A stretch of 30,969 bases of DNA from Magnaporthiopsis rhizophila (GCA_003049465.1 PYSS01000219.1:1-30969); one strand, 5' to 3'. Positions 9,300 through 20,226 are shown, numbered from the stretch's first letter. Numbers and translations are program-made. The notes: generated from the sequence alone by a model not told the origin.

Positions 9300-11010
9300 T
9301 GCTAATCGTTACTATTGGGGTATTTTAAATATAAATAACCACGGGTTTTTTCTAAAATATAAAAGCTATGCTTATTTTACTATCCGCCAGACCCAAAATA
9401 GGTATTATAGCTTTGTTAGCTTAGCACAATGGGTAATAATAAACCTAAAAAATATTTCTCCAGCCAACCCGGAGAAATATATTTGTTTTAATACCGATTC
9501 GGAAGAAAATATGGACGGTTTAAACAAATAACCCCCTAAAAGGAAAGTTATTTTAAACCGTAAGAAAAAATCGGTTATAGCTAATAATAAGCCTAAATTT
9601 AGTGCAAAAAGCCCCGGAAACTTCCGTATAATTAAGCCCTATAAGTTTGGCAAACCACTAAACAAATCCTTTGAAAAGCTTATTCCAAAGGATATTACTT
9701 TACCCAAAGGGGGGACTTCCCACGCAAAAGATCCGTTGCTAAAATTTTCCCAATAAGTAAGGTACAGGCGGCCCCTTTTGATATAACGCTTAAAAGCCTC
9801 CAAATACCAGCAAATGGCTGGGTAAATGCTAATAGCAATATAATAAAAGGGTGTAACAAAAAAAACGGTTTTAAAAGCGTTGTTTTAATATTGTTAATTA
9901 AAGCATTTAGGATTAATACTGTTTAAAAAAACCGCTAAAATTACGGACGGTTTTCCTAATTTTAATAAGCTTTAAAGGTTGCAATATATTATTTGTGCCA
10001 AAATTATAACGGTGTATAAAACCGGAAAAGGCCCGTTACCTTTCCTGAATAACATTTTGGATTTTTAAAAAGGGATATAATTGTATTATCCCTTATCCTG
10101 CATAATAAAAAGCTTGTAATATTAAATTAGCCCTGGTATTCGCAGAAAAAGAGCATAAAAAGGATAGGATACTTACGATAATTTTTTTGGGTATTCCAGG
10201 AAGCAGAGCAGGCAGTAATGAATTTTATTATTTTCCAATTTTGGGGGATATTATCCCCTTGTTATTTTCCTTTTTCCCAATTATCCAATTTGTTCGTGGA
10301 TAATACCGAAAATTAATACGATGCACAGATTGTGCTAGTATTTTTTATTTTATTATTTTCCCCACCAGTGGAAATCCTTGCTTTTATGCAGGAAAAAAAA
10401 CCAATATTATTTGCAAATTAATAATTAGATAATTTTGATATTGCCGATCCTACAGCTGCTAATATTTTTTTTCCGATTAATAACTAGATTAATCTTTTTT
10501 ATTTACCCGAAATGCTTATGTACGGACGATAATTTTATTGCTAGGGTAAAAAAATTCCAGTTTACAAGTATTATACTATTTAAAAGGATTATAAAAATAG
10601 CACCAAGCATTTTTATATTATTAGAAATTGGTTTTGTAAATGCAACATTAAAAATCCGAGATATTTCGATATTGGAAGGTTTTATCCGAATATTAATCGG
10701 ATACCGAACCTATTTGCGGCGTAAAAATACCTTCATAAATGAAAAGGGAAGTTTTGTTATATTAATAGGATAATAACCGAGCCCAAGGGCCTTTGCAAAA
10801 AAATTAAGGCAAATTTTTGGTTTTAGGCCGTAAAAATAACAGATTATAAAGCATTTTTTTGCTTTATTTAAAGCGATTCAACCACAAAATTTGATTTTTT
10901 ATTATGGCAGTGTTAAGGCTTATACTAACGATATTTTCCGGATTTCTGTTTCAAATTATGTTAGTTTTAAAATGGACAAAATATAAGATTTTCCTATAAA
11001 AATCACTGAA
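9300..11010 (+). pseudogene. copia-1 pre-integrase tail and integrase, decayed
   Basis: A frame at about 9395-9757 stays open but for one stop and encodes a basic segment (KPYKFGKPLNKSFEKL) that I cannot assign. From about 9895, LKHLGLILFKKTAKITDGF resembles the H-x-G-H region of the copia integrase zinc finger. The core is badly worn. The 3' end is clearer: a frame at 10435-10773 ends in GYRTYLRRKNTFINEKGSF, like the GCRAYPL..I..xEKL..R segment after the copia core, and 10928-10980 reads TNDIFRISVSN, matching the NIFRIWVPS motif. Integrase core limits are approximate. Confidence 0.6.
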
Positions 11011-11080
11011 TAAATACAGAAAAATCTTTATAAAAAATAAGGTAAGCGAAATTGTTTTGCACTTTTTATTTGTTAGCTTT

Positions 11081-11093
11081 GGGGGCGGGGGGG
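11081..11093 (+). other. G-run at gap edge
   Basis: The 13 bases gggggcggggggg directly before the Ns are out of place in this AT-rich stretch. They may be a real homopolymer that stopped assembly or a sequencing artefact. Confidence 0.6.
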
Positions 11094-11218
11094 NNNNNNN
11101 NNNNNNNNNNNNNNNNNNNNNNNNNNNNNNNNNNNNNNNNNNNNNNNNNNNNNNNNNNNNNNNNNNNNNNNNNNNNNNNNNNNNNNNNNNNNNNNNNNNN
11201 NNNNNNNNNNNNNNNNNN
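11094..11218. other. Assembly gap (125 N)
   Basis: 125 undetermined bases. Identifiable copia-1 sequence stops before it and unrelated sequence begins after it, so the true gap may be larger than shown and the two sides need not be neighbours. Confidence 0.98.
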
Positions 11219-11312
11219 GATTCCTGCAAATAAGGAACCTTTACCCCCTTTTTGCTCGCGCTCCGGGGCGCTAAACCCAGAAAAAGGTTTTAATTATATA
11301 ATTAATAATTTT
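11219..11312 (+). other. Short GC-richer segment after the gap, unassigned
   Basis: Contains gctcgcgctccggggcgcta (about 11253-11272), richer in G+C than its surroundings. I recognise no coding or repeat match in the window. Confidence 0.4.
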
Positions 11313-11785
11313 TATTAATAAAACGATCCAAATTATTATGTTTGTACGGTGCAATAAGGCTGTTCAAAATAATATAGGCTAAAAATTTGGGCCAATATAA
11401 TTATATAAGTGGTTATTGGAATATTTTATTATTTAATAGCACCAAAAAATATTTGGTGATCGATAATATGCTTTTAAATAATAAAAATATGCTTAAATAT
11501 TATAAATAAATGCTGGGATGCCAGAGTAATTTTTCGGTGACGAATAAGTATTTTAAAAAAAGTACATTTGAAAATTGGGGACTGTTTTGCATTTATTTAG
11601 CAGATAAAAAGGTATATAAGTATTATAATATGGATATATTTTGGCTGGAGGGGAATTATATGTTTATGCACGTAACAAAACCCTTATTTGTGGAAAATAA
11701 GGGGCAAGGCATATCAGATTCACAAATGGAAAAGTTGAAAATTTTCATAGTACAAATAAAAGAAAAAAACGATAATTTCTTATAA
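11313..11785 (+). pseudogene. Unrecognised, lightly mutated open frame
   Basis: In one frame about 157 codons run from 11313 to the TAA after 11785 with only two internal stops (a TAG near 11376 and the TAA at 11507-11509); the part from ATG 11510 is 91 codons with none. It keeps many CpA and TpG dinucleotides (tcagattcacaaatgg near 11718), unlike the retrotransposon pol regions around it. The predicted peptide has aromatic, Asn/Lys-rich stretches (NWGLFCIYLADKKVYKYYNM) and a charged tail (SQMEKLKIFIVQIKEKND). I see no signal peptide, membrane segment or known motif. It could be the end of a gene fragment captured by, or lying between, transposons, or unrecognised element sequence. Confidence 0.4.
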
Positions 11786-11799
11786 TTAATCCTGTTGCC

Positions 11800-13430
11800 A
11801 ATATAACGTGAAACTAATCCTTTGCACTTTTATAACAGGCAAAAAATGCTGTTCGGATCCTAAAATAATAATAAATGCCTTAAATGCAAAAAAGTTAGGT
11901 CGAAATGGCGATTTGCCAAACGTTGCAGCAAATATTTTTATTTTGGGCTAATGAAAATTTATATCCACCTTTATAAAAGCTTTAAACAAAAGCGCAAAAT
12001 ATAAATACCGTTTTATAATAAAAAATGGTATATAAAAAAAATATAAAAAAATATTATACCGAACCTTGTTATTTTTGCAATAATATAAATTATCCGCATT
12101 TATACCGTAATATTTAGCTTTATAAAATATTAAAACTTATAAGCTAATCGGCCAAAATTGTAATATATTGCGCACAGTAAAATGCTAAACCTAATTTAAC
12201 AAAATATGCCGATAATACGTGCTATTAATAAAACGGAAAAAATAAAGTTAAATGTTCGAAAAAAAATATCCCCAATATTATTAATCCAAAAAAAAATGAA
12301 AATTGCCTTTTAAAGTACTAAATTTACCATTGGCTTTTTTAATAAAGGAAATTATTTTAATACTAGTATTAGTATTAAATATAATTTAGTAAGTTTTAAA
12401 GTTAAAAAAAAGGGATATATATAACAATACGCATATTACAAAAGCGCGATACATATATTTTTATTTAAGTTTTTGCACCTCGAAGGATTATTTTAAAAAT
12501 GCCCCGATCAAAATTATAACAAAATTTAATAGCAGAAAAAACAAAGCTATAATTGGAGAATTTTGTATGGATTTGGATCAAAAAAGGCAAAAACCTATTA
12601 CCAAAATTAATAAAATTGCCGCAAATGCTTTTTCTGATTACAATAATAACGGTTATTTTTGATATAAACTTATAAGCATTTTAACGGTTGCCAAAATATT
12701 AGCGATAACCTTTTCGGGATCTATAAACCATAATGGTAATAATGGCGTAAATATATAATTAAAAAGAAAAAGGGCAATATTTGCAAACAATGCTAATTTT
12801 CAAAATGATAAAAAAAATAATAATACCAAAGGTAATAACCAAATAATGGCGGCGGTAACCTGCAGGGGGGGGATTTTCGGGATTTATTTAAAAAAAAATG
12901 GATAATTATTTATAAGGGGATGCTATTGAAAAAAGGAGAAAAAAAAGGAAAAGGTAACAAAATAAAACGCCGAATATAATAATAATTATAAAAATTATAT
13001 TTACAAATTTTAACAATATTGGTAACTGTATCGAGAATATTGGGCTATAAAACGGACTGTTCCGTACAAAACACGATTGGTATAAAAATAACAATATCAA
13101 ATTGCTTATTTATACCGGTAATATGGATATATTTCGAAAAAGGATGGTTAACAAAACAAAAATAAATTATACAATCCTTTTTATAAAATAAGAAAAATAC
13201 GAAAGCCATTTTAAAAATGCAAAATTAATAGGAAAAAATTTGTTGCAAAAGGAATGCAATTCGCAATTTATATAAATAAACAATAATTTTGCTTAGGATA
13301 TTAATGCTAAACAATATTTTTATTTTAGCAACCTTAAGGTAATTAATAATATAATTAATAAGGCTATGCGCAAATTATATTTAATAATATTGCATTTGCG
13401 ATAAAAGTGCTTGGTTTAAATAGATATAAT
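11800..13430 (+). pseudogene. Presumed copia-2 Gag/protease region, poorly resolved
   Basis: The stretch is A-rich on the plus strand with stops every few codons. Near 12070 CYFCNNINYPHLYRN may be a worn zinc knuckle, though the spacing to His is two residues too long. From 12700 to 12900 an Asn/Lys-rich segment (NHNGNNGVN, ANNANFQNDKKNNN) resembles a Gag-protease linker. Near 13105 LIYTGNMDIF may be the remains of a protease D-T-G-S site. Each is weak alone; position before the copia-2 integrase is the main reason for the call. Confidence 0.4.
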
Positions 13431-13439
13431 TCATGTGTA

Positions 13440-14210
13440 CAGACCGATTATAAATTATTACACGGTGGTGTCCCAAAATTAGGCCATTTTAAAACCGAGT
13501 ATTGCAAAACACAAGAAAAAGATTTATTTTACCATATTTAAAACACCAGGATACCGCGTACCAGGGCTGTAATATTATTATTTATTAATTGAAAATTAAA
13601 ATTCCAGTGGAATTTTCAGTTACCAAACAAGCAGGGCCTTACAGTTATAGCTGTAATTAATTTTTTTTAGGGCTTTAAAAGCAAATTATAAGCATTACTG
13701 TATTTTTTTTTATAAAGGTAAAAAAATAAATACAGCGCTAAAAGAATAATTAAAATGCAAAAGCACAATATTTAGCACATTAAATTCCTATAACCACGGC
13801 CAAAATGGCTTATTTAAATATTTTGTTAAGGTAATTATAGATAGGCTTAGGGCTATAATTAATGCGGCAGGCCTGCTGTATTACCTGTAATGCTTTATTT
13901 TTAGTGTAATAGTTAAATTAATAAATATTACACCGGTTATTAATAGGGAAACAACCCCTTTTTAAAAGTTTTACGACAAAATGGAACCCGGCCTTTGTTA
14001 CAGGCCCGATTTGGGCTATTATAAAATTATTGGTACCCATGCGGAGGTTTTGATACCCCTAAAGCACAGGACCAAATCAAAAAAAAATTAGCTGTAAAAA
14101 CAAAACCCGTTAAGCTTTTTGCAGCCCTAAATAAATCCACTATTTTTATATACGTATCCGCCTGTAGGGCTATATATAAAACCTTTATTATTAAGATATT
14201 AAAAGGGGTG
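13440..14210 (+). pseudogene. copia-2 integrase, decayed
   Basis: Sense-frame pieces are recognisable in order. Near 13825 the peptide DRLRAIINAAGLLYYL matches the R-A-M-L-x-x-A-G-L-P segment of the copia integrase core, and shortly after, KLINITPVINRETTPF matches LINRTPxxxxxxTPxE. At about 14015-14060 GYYKIIGTHAEVLIP matches the segment after the core, followed by KLAVKTKP. Frames change at least three times. An open minus-strand frame over 14377-14027 is the antisense shadow. Confidence 0.72.
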
Positions 14211-14640
14211 CCTGTTAAAAATTTTGTTCCAAAGGGGGATATAATTTTAAAGGGGGATATAACTCCAAAGGGGGTAATTATTAAAAACCCCCCTAAAAAA
14301 GCGCTATTAGCGCCCCTATCCCAGATAAGGCCCCTGAAAGCAACTTTAAAAATAAAATGGAACGCGATTTTTAACATTATAAAAATTCTGCTGTACCAGA
14401 CCCTAATTATAAGCTTCCCGAGCCTGTTACCCCAACTGTTCGGCCCTTTGAAAGGCTTATAGTTATAGCGCCTCCAACGCCTAAAATATAAAAAATAATA
14501 AATAAAATACTTATTTTACGGGATCTTTTAAAACCCCCAAATGCAATAAAAATTAACAAGATTATGCAGTATATATATTATAAAATAATTAAGGCTATTA
14601 AAAAAAAGCCTATTAAAAACGGTAAACCAAACTTTTATAA
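14211..14640 (+). pseudogene. copia-2 integrase-RT linker with small tandem repeat
   Basis: The frame opening at 14208 reads VPVKNFVPKGDIILKGDI and TPKGVIIKNPPKKA, a Pro/Lys/Asp-rich linker typical of the gap between copia integrase and RT. The DNA at about 14227-14275 has three imperfect copies of ccaaaGGGGGATATAA. From 14540 KINKIMQYIYYKIIKAIKKK leads into the RT domain. The linker has no known enzymatic role. Confidence 0.6.
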
Positions 14641-15240
14641 AAAGGCCTTAAAAACCGTTATAAAAAGGAATGGTTAACCGTTTTAAAGTTTAAATTTGAG
14701 CAATTTTTATGCGCTGGAACCTTTATATTTTTACCAAAGTTCAAACTGCCAAAAGGGCATAGGCTAATTATTTATCGACCGGTATTTAAGCTTAAAAGAA
14801 ATAAAGAAAATCGCTTTATAAAATATGAAGCAAGATTAATAATTAAAGGTTTTTTGCAAATAAAAGGTTTGGATTATTTTGAAACTTTTGCTTTTATTAA
14901 TATATCGCTTATATGGCGTATATTATTAATATTTTATTGCAGCCAAATATTAGAAAATAAAGCAAATCGATTTTATTAGGGCAGTTTTAACAACAACCTA
15001 ATTATAAATATATACCTTAATATTTTAAAAGGTTTTTCGGATTGGTTAGTTACTGCAATTATTAAAATGAAATTATTAGCTAAATTTTTAAATTTTAAAA
15101 CTTTTAAAAAATAGGTAATTTTGTTAAAAAGGCACTGTATGGTTTAAAATAAGGATTTATAAATAGCAAAATAAGCTAATATTTTTATTAAAAAGGAAAG
15201 ATATAAATAGCTAATATTGATTTAGCGGTTTTTTTAATAC
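14640..15240 (+). pseudogene. copia-2 reverse transcriptase N-terminal half, decayed
   Basis: A nearly open frame gives KFKLPKGHRLIIYRPVFKLK at about 14726-14785, then KYEARLIIKGFLQIKGLDYF and ETFAFINISLIWRILL. This is the RVT_2 signature of copia elements (W.FK.K.....RYKARLVAKGFxQxxGxDYxETF). Near 15140 LKKALYGLK matches the NKALYGLKQAPR box. The domain then breaks off before the YVDD active site. RT would synthesise cDNA; half the domain is missing here. Confidence 0.85.
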
Positions 15241-15479
15241 TACCGATAATAATAAAACGAAAACGACCAAAAATTTTGTGTAATATTGCTATAAAAAATA
15301 ACAAAAATTATCCAAACCATAACCTTTACCGCACTAATAATATTTCATTTAAGGGACGGATACGGCCTGGCCTACCCAAACTATTAATAAAAAAGGTTAA
15401 TTAATAATCAGGCTTTAAAAAAAGGCATTTTTTTCAAAACTGGCGAAATTTGCAAACCTGTTGGATAAAAAGAAAATAA

Positions 15480-16320
15480 CAGGCCTGCCATTTTACCGGA
15501 CCAATTTAAACCATTATATTAAGCTAAAACTGAATTTATAAAAATATATACCGAATTTTGCCCATAACAAATTATATAATATGCCACAAAATTAACTAAT
15601 TAATTTAAAAAAAAACAAATTATTAAATTTATGGATAAAAAATGGATATAGGCCAGCGTTTTACCAGTAATAATATTAGTATTAATAATAGTAAAAATCT
15701 GGAAAAGGATAATATTTATGCATGGATTATAAGGCCCTAAATAATCTTATTTAACACAATTATTATTATTTATTAATAAAAAAAACGTTACAAAACGTGG
15801 CCAAAATGCAATGGTTTATAAAAATAAATATACAGGCAGCTTTTTATAAAATTAGGATAAGAAAAGGCCAAAAGCATTTTATAACATTTATAATCCGATT
15901 TGGGCTATTTGAATGGCTCGTATACCTATTTAAATTTGCCGGGGCACCGGTAACATTTTAAAAATATATTAATAAAATACTGGCAAATATTTTGGGCAAT
16001 TATATCACGGTATAGCTAAATAATATCCTGGTATATATATTAGGCATATGCCAAAACCATATAAATAAAGTTCGAATAATACTTTAATGTTTAAAAAATG
16101 CAATTTAAACCTGGACCTGGCCAAAAACGCTTTTGCAATAATAAAAATAAAATACCTGGGTTATATTATAAAAACCAGGGTTGGGGGGGATACAGGCTAA
16201 TCCTAAAAAAATCCGGGCAATTTGCAAATAAAAAGTATCCTGAAAATTAAAAAAATTGCAAAAATTCCTGGGATTTACCAACTTTTACTGCAATTTTATT
16301 AACCAGTATTTCGAAAAAGC
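15480..16320 (+). pseudogene. B reverse transcriptase, decayed (LNNIL at active site)
   Basis: Upstream block ILPDQFKPLY (about 15495) is the segment that precedes gypsy RT. Next come MDYKALNNL (about 15718; V-D-Y-R-x-L-N) and INIQAAFYKIRIRKGQ (about 15825), then FGLFEWLVYLFKFAGAPVTF (about 15900-15960), the FGLxxxPxxFxxAPAxFQ block. The catalytic box at 16013-16024 reads stop-LNN instead of YLDD, so both Asp are now Asn. Then NLDLAKNAFAI-like and KYLGYII-like segments (about 16110-16165) fit the RT connection. In-frame stops lie at former Gln and Trp codons. Confidence 0.88.
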
Positions 16321-16329
16321 AGCGCCACT

Positions 16330-16990
16330 GGTAATTTTAACAAAAAAAATATTATTCAAATAAATACCAAAAATTAATGCGGTATTTATAATAATAAAAT
16401 AAGCCTTCTTCCAAATCCCGGTCCTGGCGCAATAAAACCCAAACCTGGAAATATATATCGAAACAAACTATTTTGGAAAAATATTTAAAAAATGACTTTT
16501 TTAACAAGGCAAAAACGGGTTATAATTTTCGGTAATATTTTATTTAGCCAAATTAACAAAAATATAAAAATTACACTATTTATAATAAGGAACTATTAAT
16601 AATAATAATATGTTTTAAAATATGGAAAATAAAGCTTAAAAATATACAAATTCCATTTTTTATCCTTATAAATTATAAAATATTAAAATATTTCCTAAAG
16701 CCCCGAATTATAACCGAAAAACAGGCAAAATAAGCGAAAATATTATTACTGTTTAATTATAATTTATAATATAGGCCAAAAAAATACTATTATTCCAAAT
16801 GCATTTTTTAGGCGGGAATAAAATAAATTAGCCTTTATCCGGAAAATTACCCTTTTTAACCTAAGAATATTATATACAAAAATAATAATTTTGGGGAACC
16901 AAAATAAGGAACCTAAAAATAATATGCCAAAAGTATAAGCAAATTTGGAAAATATTTTAATGGGGGGCAAATTGAAAAAAAATAACAATT
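16330..16990 (+). pseudogene. B RNase H domain, decayed
   Basis: From about 16260 a frame reads FLGFTNFYCNFINQYFEK-like residues and LVILTKKN, the conserved linker from RT to RNase H (FLGFxNFYRxFI..S..A.PL..LTKK). IYIETNYFGKI (about 16455) stands where the first catalytic Asp of RNase H (ETDAS) is expected and has Asn in place of Asp. Downstream, a PNYNRKTGKISENI segment (about 16705) matches KPRxLTxRQxRWxExL, and LFQMHFLGG the D-A-L-S-R end, here shifted in frame. RNase H function is lost. Confidence 0.78.
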
Positions 16991-16999
16991 AAATAATAT

Positions 17000-17620
17000 T
17001 CAGATAAAAAACCAGCTGTTCGAAAGCCACAAACTGGCAATATTATAAAAAATGGCATTTAAAAATGATAAAATATATTATTATAAATGCCGGGCAATAA
17101 AAAAAATATAAGACGGTTTTTCCCAAAAGCTGAAATAAAAATACAGATTGCAAACTATTTTTTATCGGCAAACAAAGCGTTTTAATTTAAAAACCGGTTA
17201 TAATTTTCAAATTAAAAGCTTTTAATTGTGGCTATATTGCAAAAAAATATACGTATTACTAATAATAAAATATATAGAAAAAAATAACATTTATAAAATT
17301 TTGCAGCACAATTATTATTAGGATAATATGGCCAAAAATACAGCCCGATTTGTGCAAAATCATAATATATATTGCAAATTATAACCATTCCGGTAATACA
17401 AACAGGGTTTATTATAACCCTTGCTGGTTCCGGATTAGTTTTAAAAACAAATATTAATAAATTTTATAACCGGCCTTTTAATATTTAAAAATAAGGCGCT
17501 AATATATTTAATAATGATTATTAATAAAATATTGAAATATATGCAATTAAAAATTATAACGTTTATAATATTCGAGATATATACCGCACATTTTAAAAAA
17601 TGCTAATGGCAGTTTTATAG
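17000..17620 (+). pseudogene. B integrase finger and core, decayed
   Basis: YKILQHNYYWDNMAKNTARF (about 17295-17355; the W is a stop here) aligns with YxILxRxYYWPxMxxDVxRFV, the HHCC finger region of gypsy integrases. The start of the core reads INFITGLLIFKNKALIYL (about 17460-17515), equivalent to MDFITDLPxSxGxxxxxV; the first catalytic Asp is Asn. Downstream the frame is too broken to place the second Asp and the Glu. Confidence 0.72.
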
Positions 17621-18170
17621 TTTTTTTAAAAAAAAATTATTAATAACTGCGGATTGGATTGAATAAAAAGCTTTTAAACAAAACTGTACTGCTTAATCGG
17701 TATAAAATAACTGTTATTTATTTTTTTTACCAATAAACGAATAGCGGTACAAAAAAAAACCAAAAAATATAATATTATACGCGGTGTACAATTATATTTG
17801 TTTAAAAAAATTGGCCAAAATATATAATTACCTGTTAATTGGTAATCAATAATAGGAATTTATCCATAATAGGCTATAATTTAAATAAATTATTGCTAAA
17901 ATATAATATTAACCTGGTTTTAAAAAAAGAAAAACCAAAAAAATACCCCCCAAAAGCAAAAAAGGGCCAAATTTATAGCACATTTAAAAAAAATATTAGC
18001 TTGGCAAAAATAATAATAATATTTATATAATAATGGCAAAAATCCAACATAAATAAATTTTGTAAACCAGCAGAATAGTATAAGGTTGGAAATAAAATAT
18101 AATTATTTGTGAAAAATATTAAAATAAACAGGTTTAATAAAAAACGAATTGGATTGCTAATAAGTATAAA
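17620..18170 (+). pseudogene. B integrase C-terminal part, decayed
   Basis: The first 400 bases are very A-rich with little recognisable. At about 18070-18160 the frame YKVGNKI*LFVKNIKINRF matches the YxVGDKVWLxxxNIKTxRP block of the integrase C-terminal domain, followed by NKKRIGLL, where other elements have KKLDWxxA. Further on, PKGIHFIFHIKLI (about 18216-18255) matches PxGIHPVFHVSLL, the segment that leads into the chromodomain. Confidence 0.75.
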
Positions 18171-18299
18171 ATGGTAATAATTCCCTCCTTATTTATACCT
18201 ATTTTAAATATACCAAAAGGGATACATTTTATATTCCATATTAAGCTTATAAAATAAGCAGTTATTAATTTGTTACCCTTATAAATAAAAATAAATATA

Positions 18300-18520
18300 A
18301 AACCAAAACCGGAGCTAATTTTTTCGAAAAGGATAAAAAAATATACCTGGAATAGGAAATGAAAAGATCCTTTGCGCCAAAAATAATAAAGGCAGGGCCA
18401 AAAAAAGCGGCCCAAAGCGCCAGATTCTTATTAAATGGGTAAAATATAATACTGTTACATAAAAACCTTTAAAAAAGCTAATAAAAATAAAAGCACTGGA
18501 TAAGTTCAAATATAATAAAG
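18300..18520 (+). pseudogene. B chromodomain, decayed
   Basis: After an acidic/basic lead-in (EKDKKIYLE from about 18327) the frame gives IKWVKYNTVT (about 18430-18458) and KPLKKLIKIKALDKF, fitting V-K-W-x-G-Y-xxxTWEPxxxLxNxxxLxxF of integrase-linked chromodomains. The Trp of TWEP is a stop and the Gly of GY is Lys or lost. In chromoviruses this domain is held to target integration to chromatin with H3K9 methylation, which agrees with dense nesting in silent DNA. Confidence 0.72.
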
Positions 18521-18820
18521 CAGTACCAAAACAAATAATAATCCGAAAGTATTACAAATATATAGCATATAAAAAACAACAGGCAAAAAAGGGCCGCACC
18601 GGTTTATAATAAAATTCGATTAATTATCTAATAATAAATATACCGGCCATTTAAAAAAATAAAAAAAAAACAAAAAAAAAACAGGAGATAAAAAAACGGG
18701 CAAAGATGGACCGGAACCAAAGGATATTTTATTTTATATAAGTATTATTATAAAAATTATCCTAATTAATAGGGCCGCAGCAGTTGTACGAAAACGGGGT
18801 ATCTTTGGGGCGGTAACCGG

Positions 18821-18851
18821 GCGCGCGCGGATAAGCCTTATCCCAGCGCGC
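18821..18851. repeat. GC-rich palindrome
   Basis: GGATAAG (18829-18835), one central c, CTTATCC (18837-18843), flanked by GCGCGC on the left (18823-18828) and GCGCGC on the right (18846-18851) with two unpaired bases (ca). It would form a strong hairpin of 13 pairs with a tiny loop. Confidence 0.85.
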
Positions 18852-20201
18852 AAAAAAATGCAAAAAATTACGCATATTTAAAATATTGCCGGATTTAAGG
18901 TAATAATGGTCAAAAACCTGGGCAAAAATAATTAAAATATTTCCGATTTGCTGCTGGATTTGCTGTATAAACAAATTAAAAATGCTATAATACCAAAATA
19001 TTTTATTATAATAATACTGGGCGTATTATTATAATAATTATTTAATTATTAATATAGCAAAAAAAAACTTACTTTTATTATAACCAGGATATAACCAAAA
19101 GTATTAAATTATTTAATTGTTTTATTAATATAACCGCCCCGAAACAAAATTAATAGTATAATCCCGAAAACAAAAGCAGAATTAAAATCGAAAGCGGCAA
19201 AATTGTGACCCGCAGCAGCAAAAAAACCGAAAAAAAATACACCTATTATTAACATATTTTATTAAGTTATGCTTATTAATATTGGTAAAGCTTATAAAAT
19301 ATCTGGATAAATATAGCATTTTTCCGGCCAGTACCAAAATTATTATCGGTGCTGCACTTAATAAATACCAAGAAAATAATAATATGCTTTTTATTGGCCA
19401 TAATAAACTTAAGCACCTTATTAGCGCAACAAAATTAAAGGCTAATAATATAAAATATATTAAAATATTTGCATATTATTTTATTTTTATAACAAATATT
19501 ATACATTACAATTGTGCAAAAAATAATATAATTGCAAATTTTAATTAATTTATAAACCTGTTATTTACGGTTAGCAAAAAACAAAAACCCGAAATAATAT
19601 TAACCCCATTTACAATTATGCACCAAATATATAAAATTAGCAAAAATTGCAGCACTGCAGCATTTTTATCGTTAAAATTATTTTCGACCTTAAAATTGCC
19701 GGTTAAGTGCCGGGTTTTAAAAAAAAAGGATTTTTACCAAAACCTTCTGAAAAAGGCGAAAAAGCTCCGGCAGCAACAGCCATATTACGATTAAAATTTA
19801 AAATAAGGCAAATTAAATAATTATAAGGAAAAGGAGGAGTGCTGTAAAAAAATAGGATAAAAAAATCGAAAATATAAATAAAAAAATAAGCGGAAAGGGA
19901 AAAGAAAGAATTGAAAAAAAAAGCAAATAAAAGGAAAAAAACAATATAAAACCTGTCCGGTAATGCAAAAATCCCGCACAAATTATAAAAGCAAAATATA
20001 AAAAATAATACCAATAATTTATAAAGCAAAAACGGAAAAAAGGGTAATAACTCCACCAAGGGCAAATTGAGGGCAAATTAACAAAAGGAAAAATGCAAAA
20101 ATAAACCCGATTAAAAACCCGCAAATAACCAACACGGTCCCCAAAAAAGCATAACAAATAAAGCTATTATAACTAAGCCCGGCCGAAAAAAAAGGACGCA
20201 C

Positions 20202-20218
20202 GGCGAAAAAAAGGGCTA
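20202..20218 (+). promoter_or_regulatory. Polypurine tract of B
   Basis: The run gaaaaaaaggg just before the 3' LTR start is the expected place for the primer of plus-strand cDNA synthesis. Confidence 0.6.
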
Positions 20219-20226
20219 TATTACGG

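Larger units (their letters stand above)
7640..11093 (+). mobile_element. copia-1: Ty1/copia-type element, decayed, cut by the N gap
   Basis: Order on the plus strand is Gag (7700-8750), CCHC knuckle and protease (8756-9170), GAG-pre-integrase (9180-9290) and integrase to about 11010, after which the N gap begins. Integrase lying before any RT is the Ty1/copia order. The RT and 3' LTR expected next are not seen after the gap, where a different sequence starts. Damage is lighter than in the gypsy elements: several frames stay open for 80-130 codons. Confidence 0.8.
11800..15240 (+). mobile_element. copia-2: second Ty1/copia-type element, decayed and truncated
   Basis: Integrase end (13440-14210) precedes a linker and then RT (14640-15180), the copia order. 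It is distinct from copia-1, whose homologous integrase end lies before the gap. The 5' limit is uncertain because 11800-13430 is weakly identifiable. The RT stops shortly after the ALYGLK motif near 15140; the YVDD box and RNase H expected next are absent, and by 15470 the sequence is gypsy B. No LTR was found on either side. Confidence 0.75.
18521..20218 (+). other. Long 3' region of B, no recognised gene
   Basis: About 1.7 kb between the chromodomain and the 3' LTR. It holds a GC-rich palindrome (18821-18851), an 88-codon open frame at 19282-19548 that I do not recognise, and an A-rich, Lys-rich plus-strand stretch at 19700-20210 whose minus-strand open frames look like hydrophobic shadows. 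It ends in a purine tract. Length is large for a gypsy 3' untranslated region, so an extra frame or an unrecognised insertion is possible. Confidence 0.5.

Noticed and set aside
14027..14377. 116-codon minus-strand frame as a gene
   Set aside because: Antisense of the copia-2 integrase tail, whose sense strand has clear GTHAEV and KLAVKTKP motifs.
19703..20201. Overlapping minus-strand frames of 114-120 codons resembling multi-spanning membrane proteins
   Set aside because: Three overlapping frames on one strand are all open and all Phe/Leu-rich, as expected from the complement of a purine-rich stretch; no start context or conserved motif.
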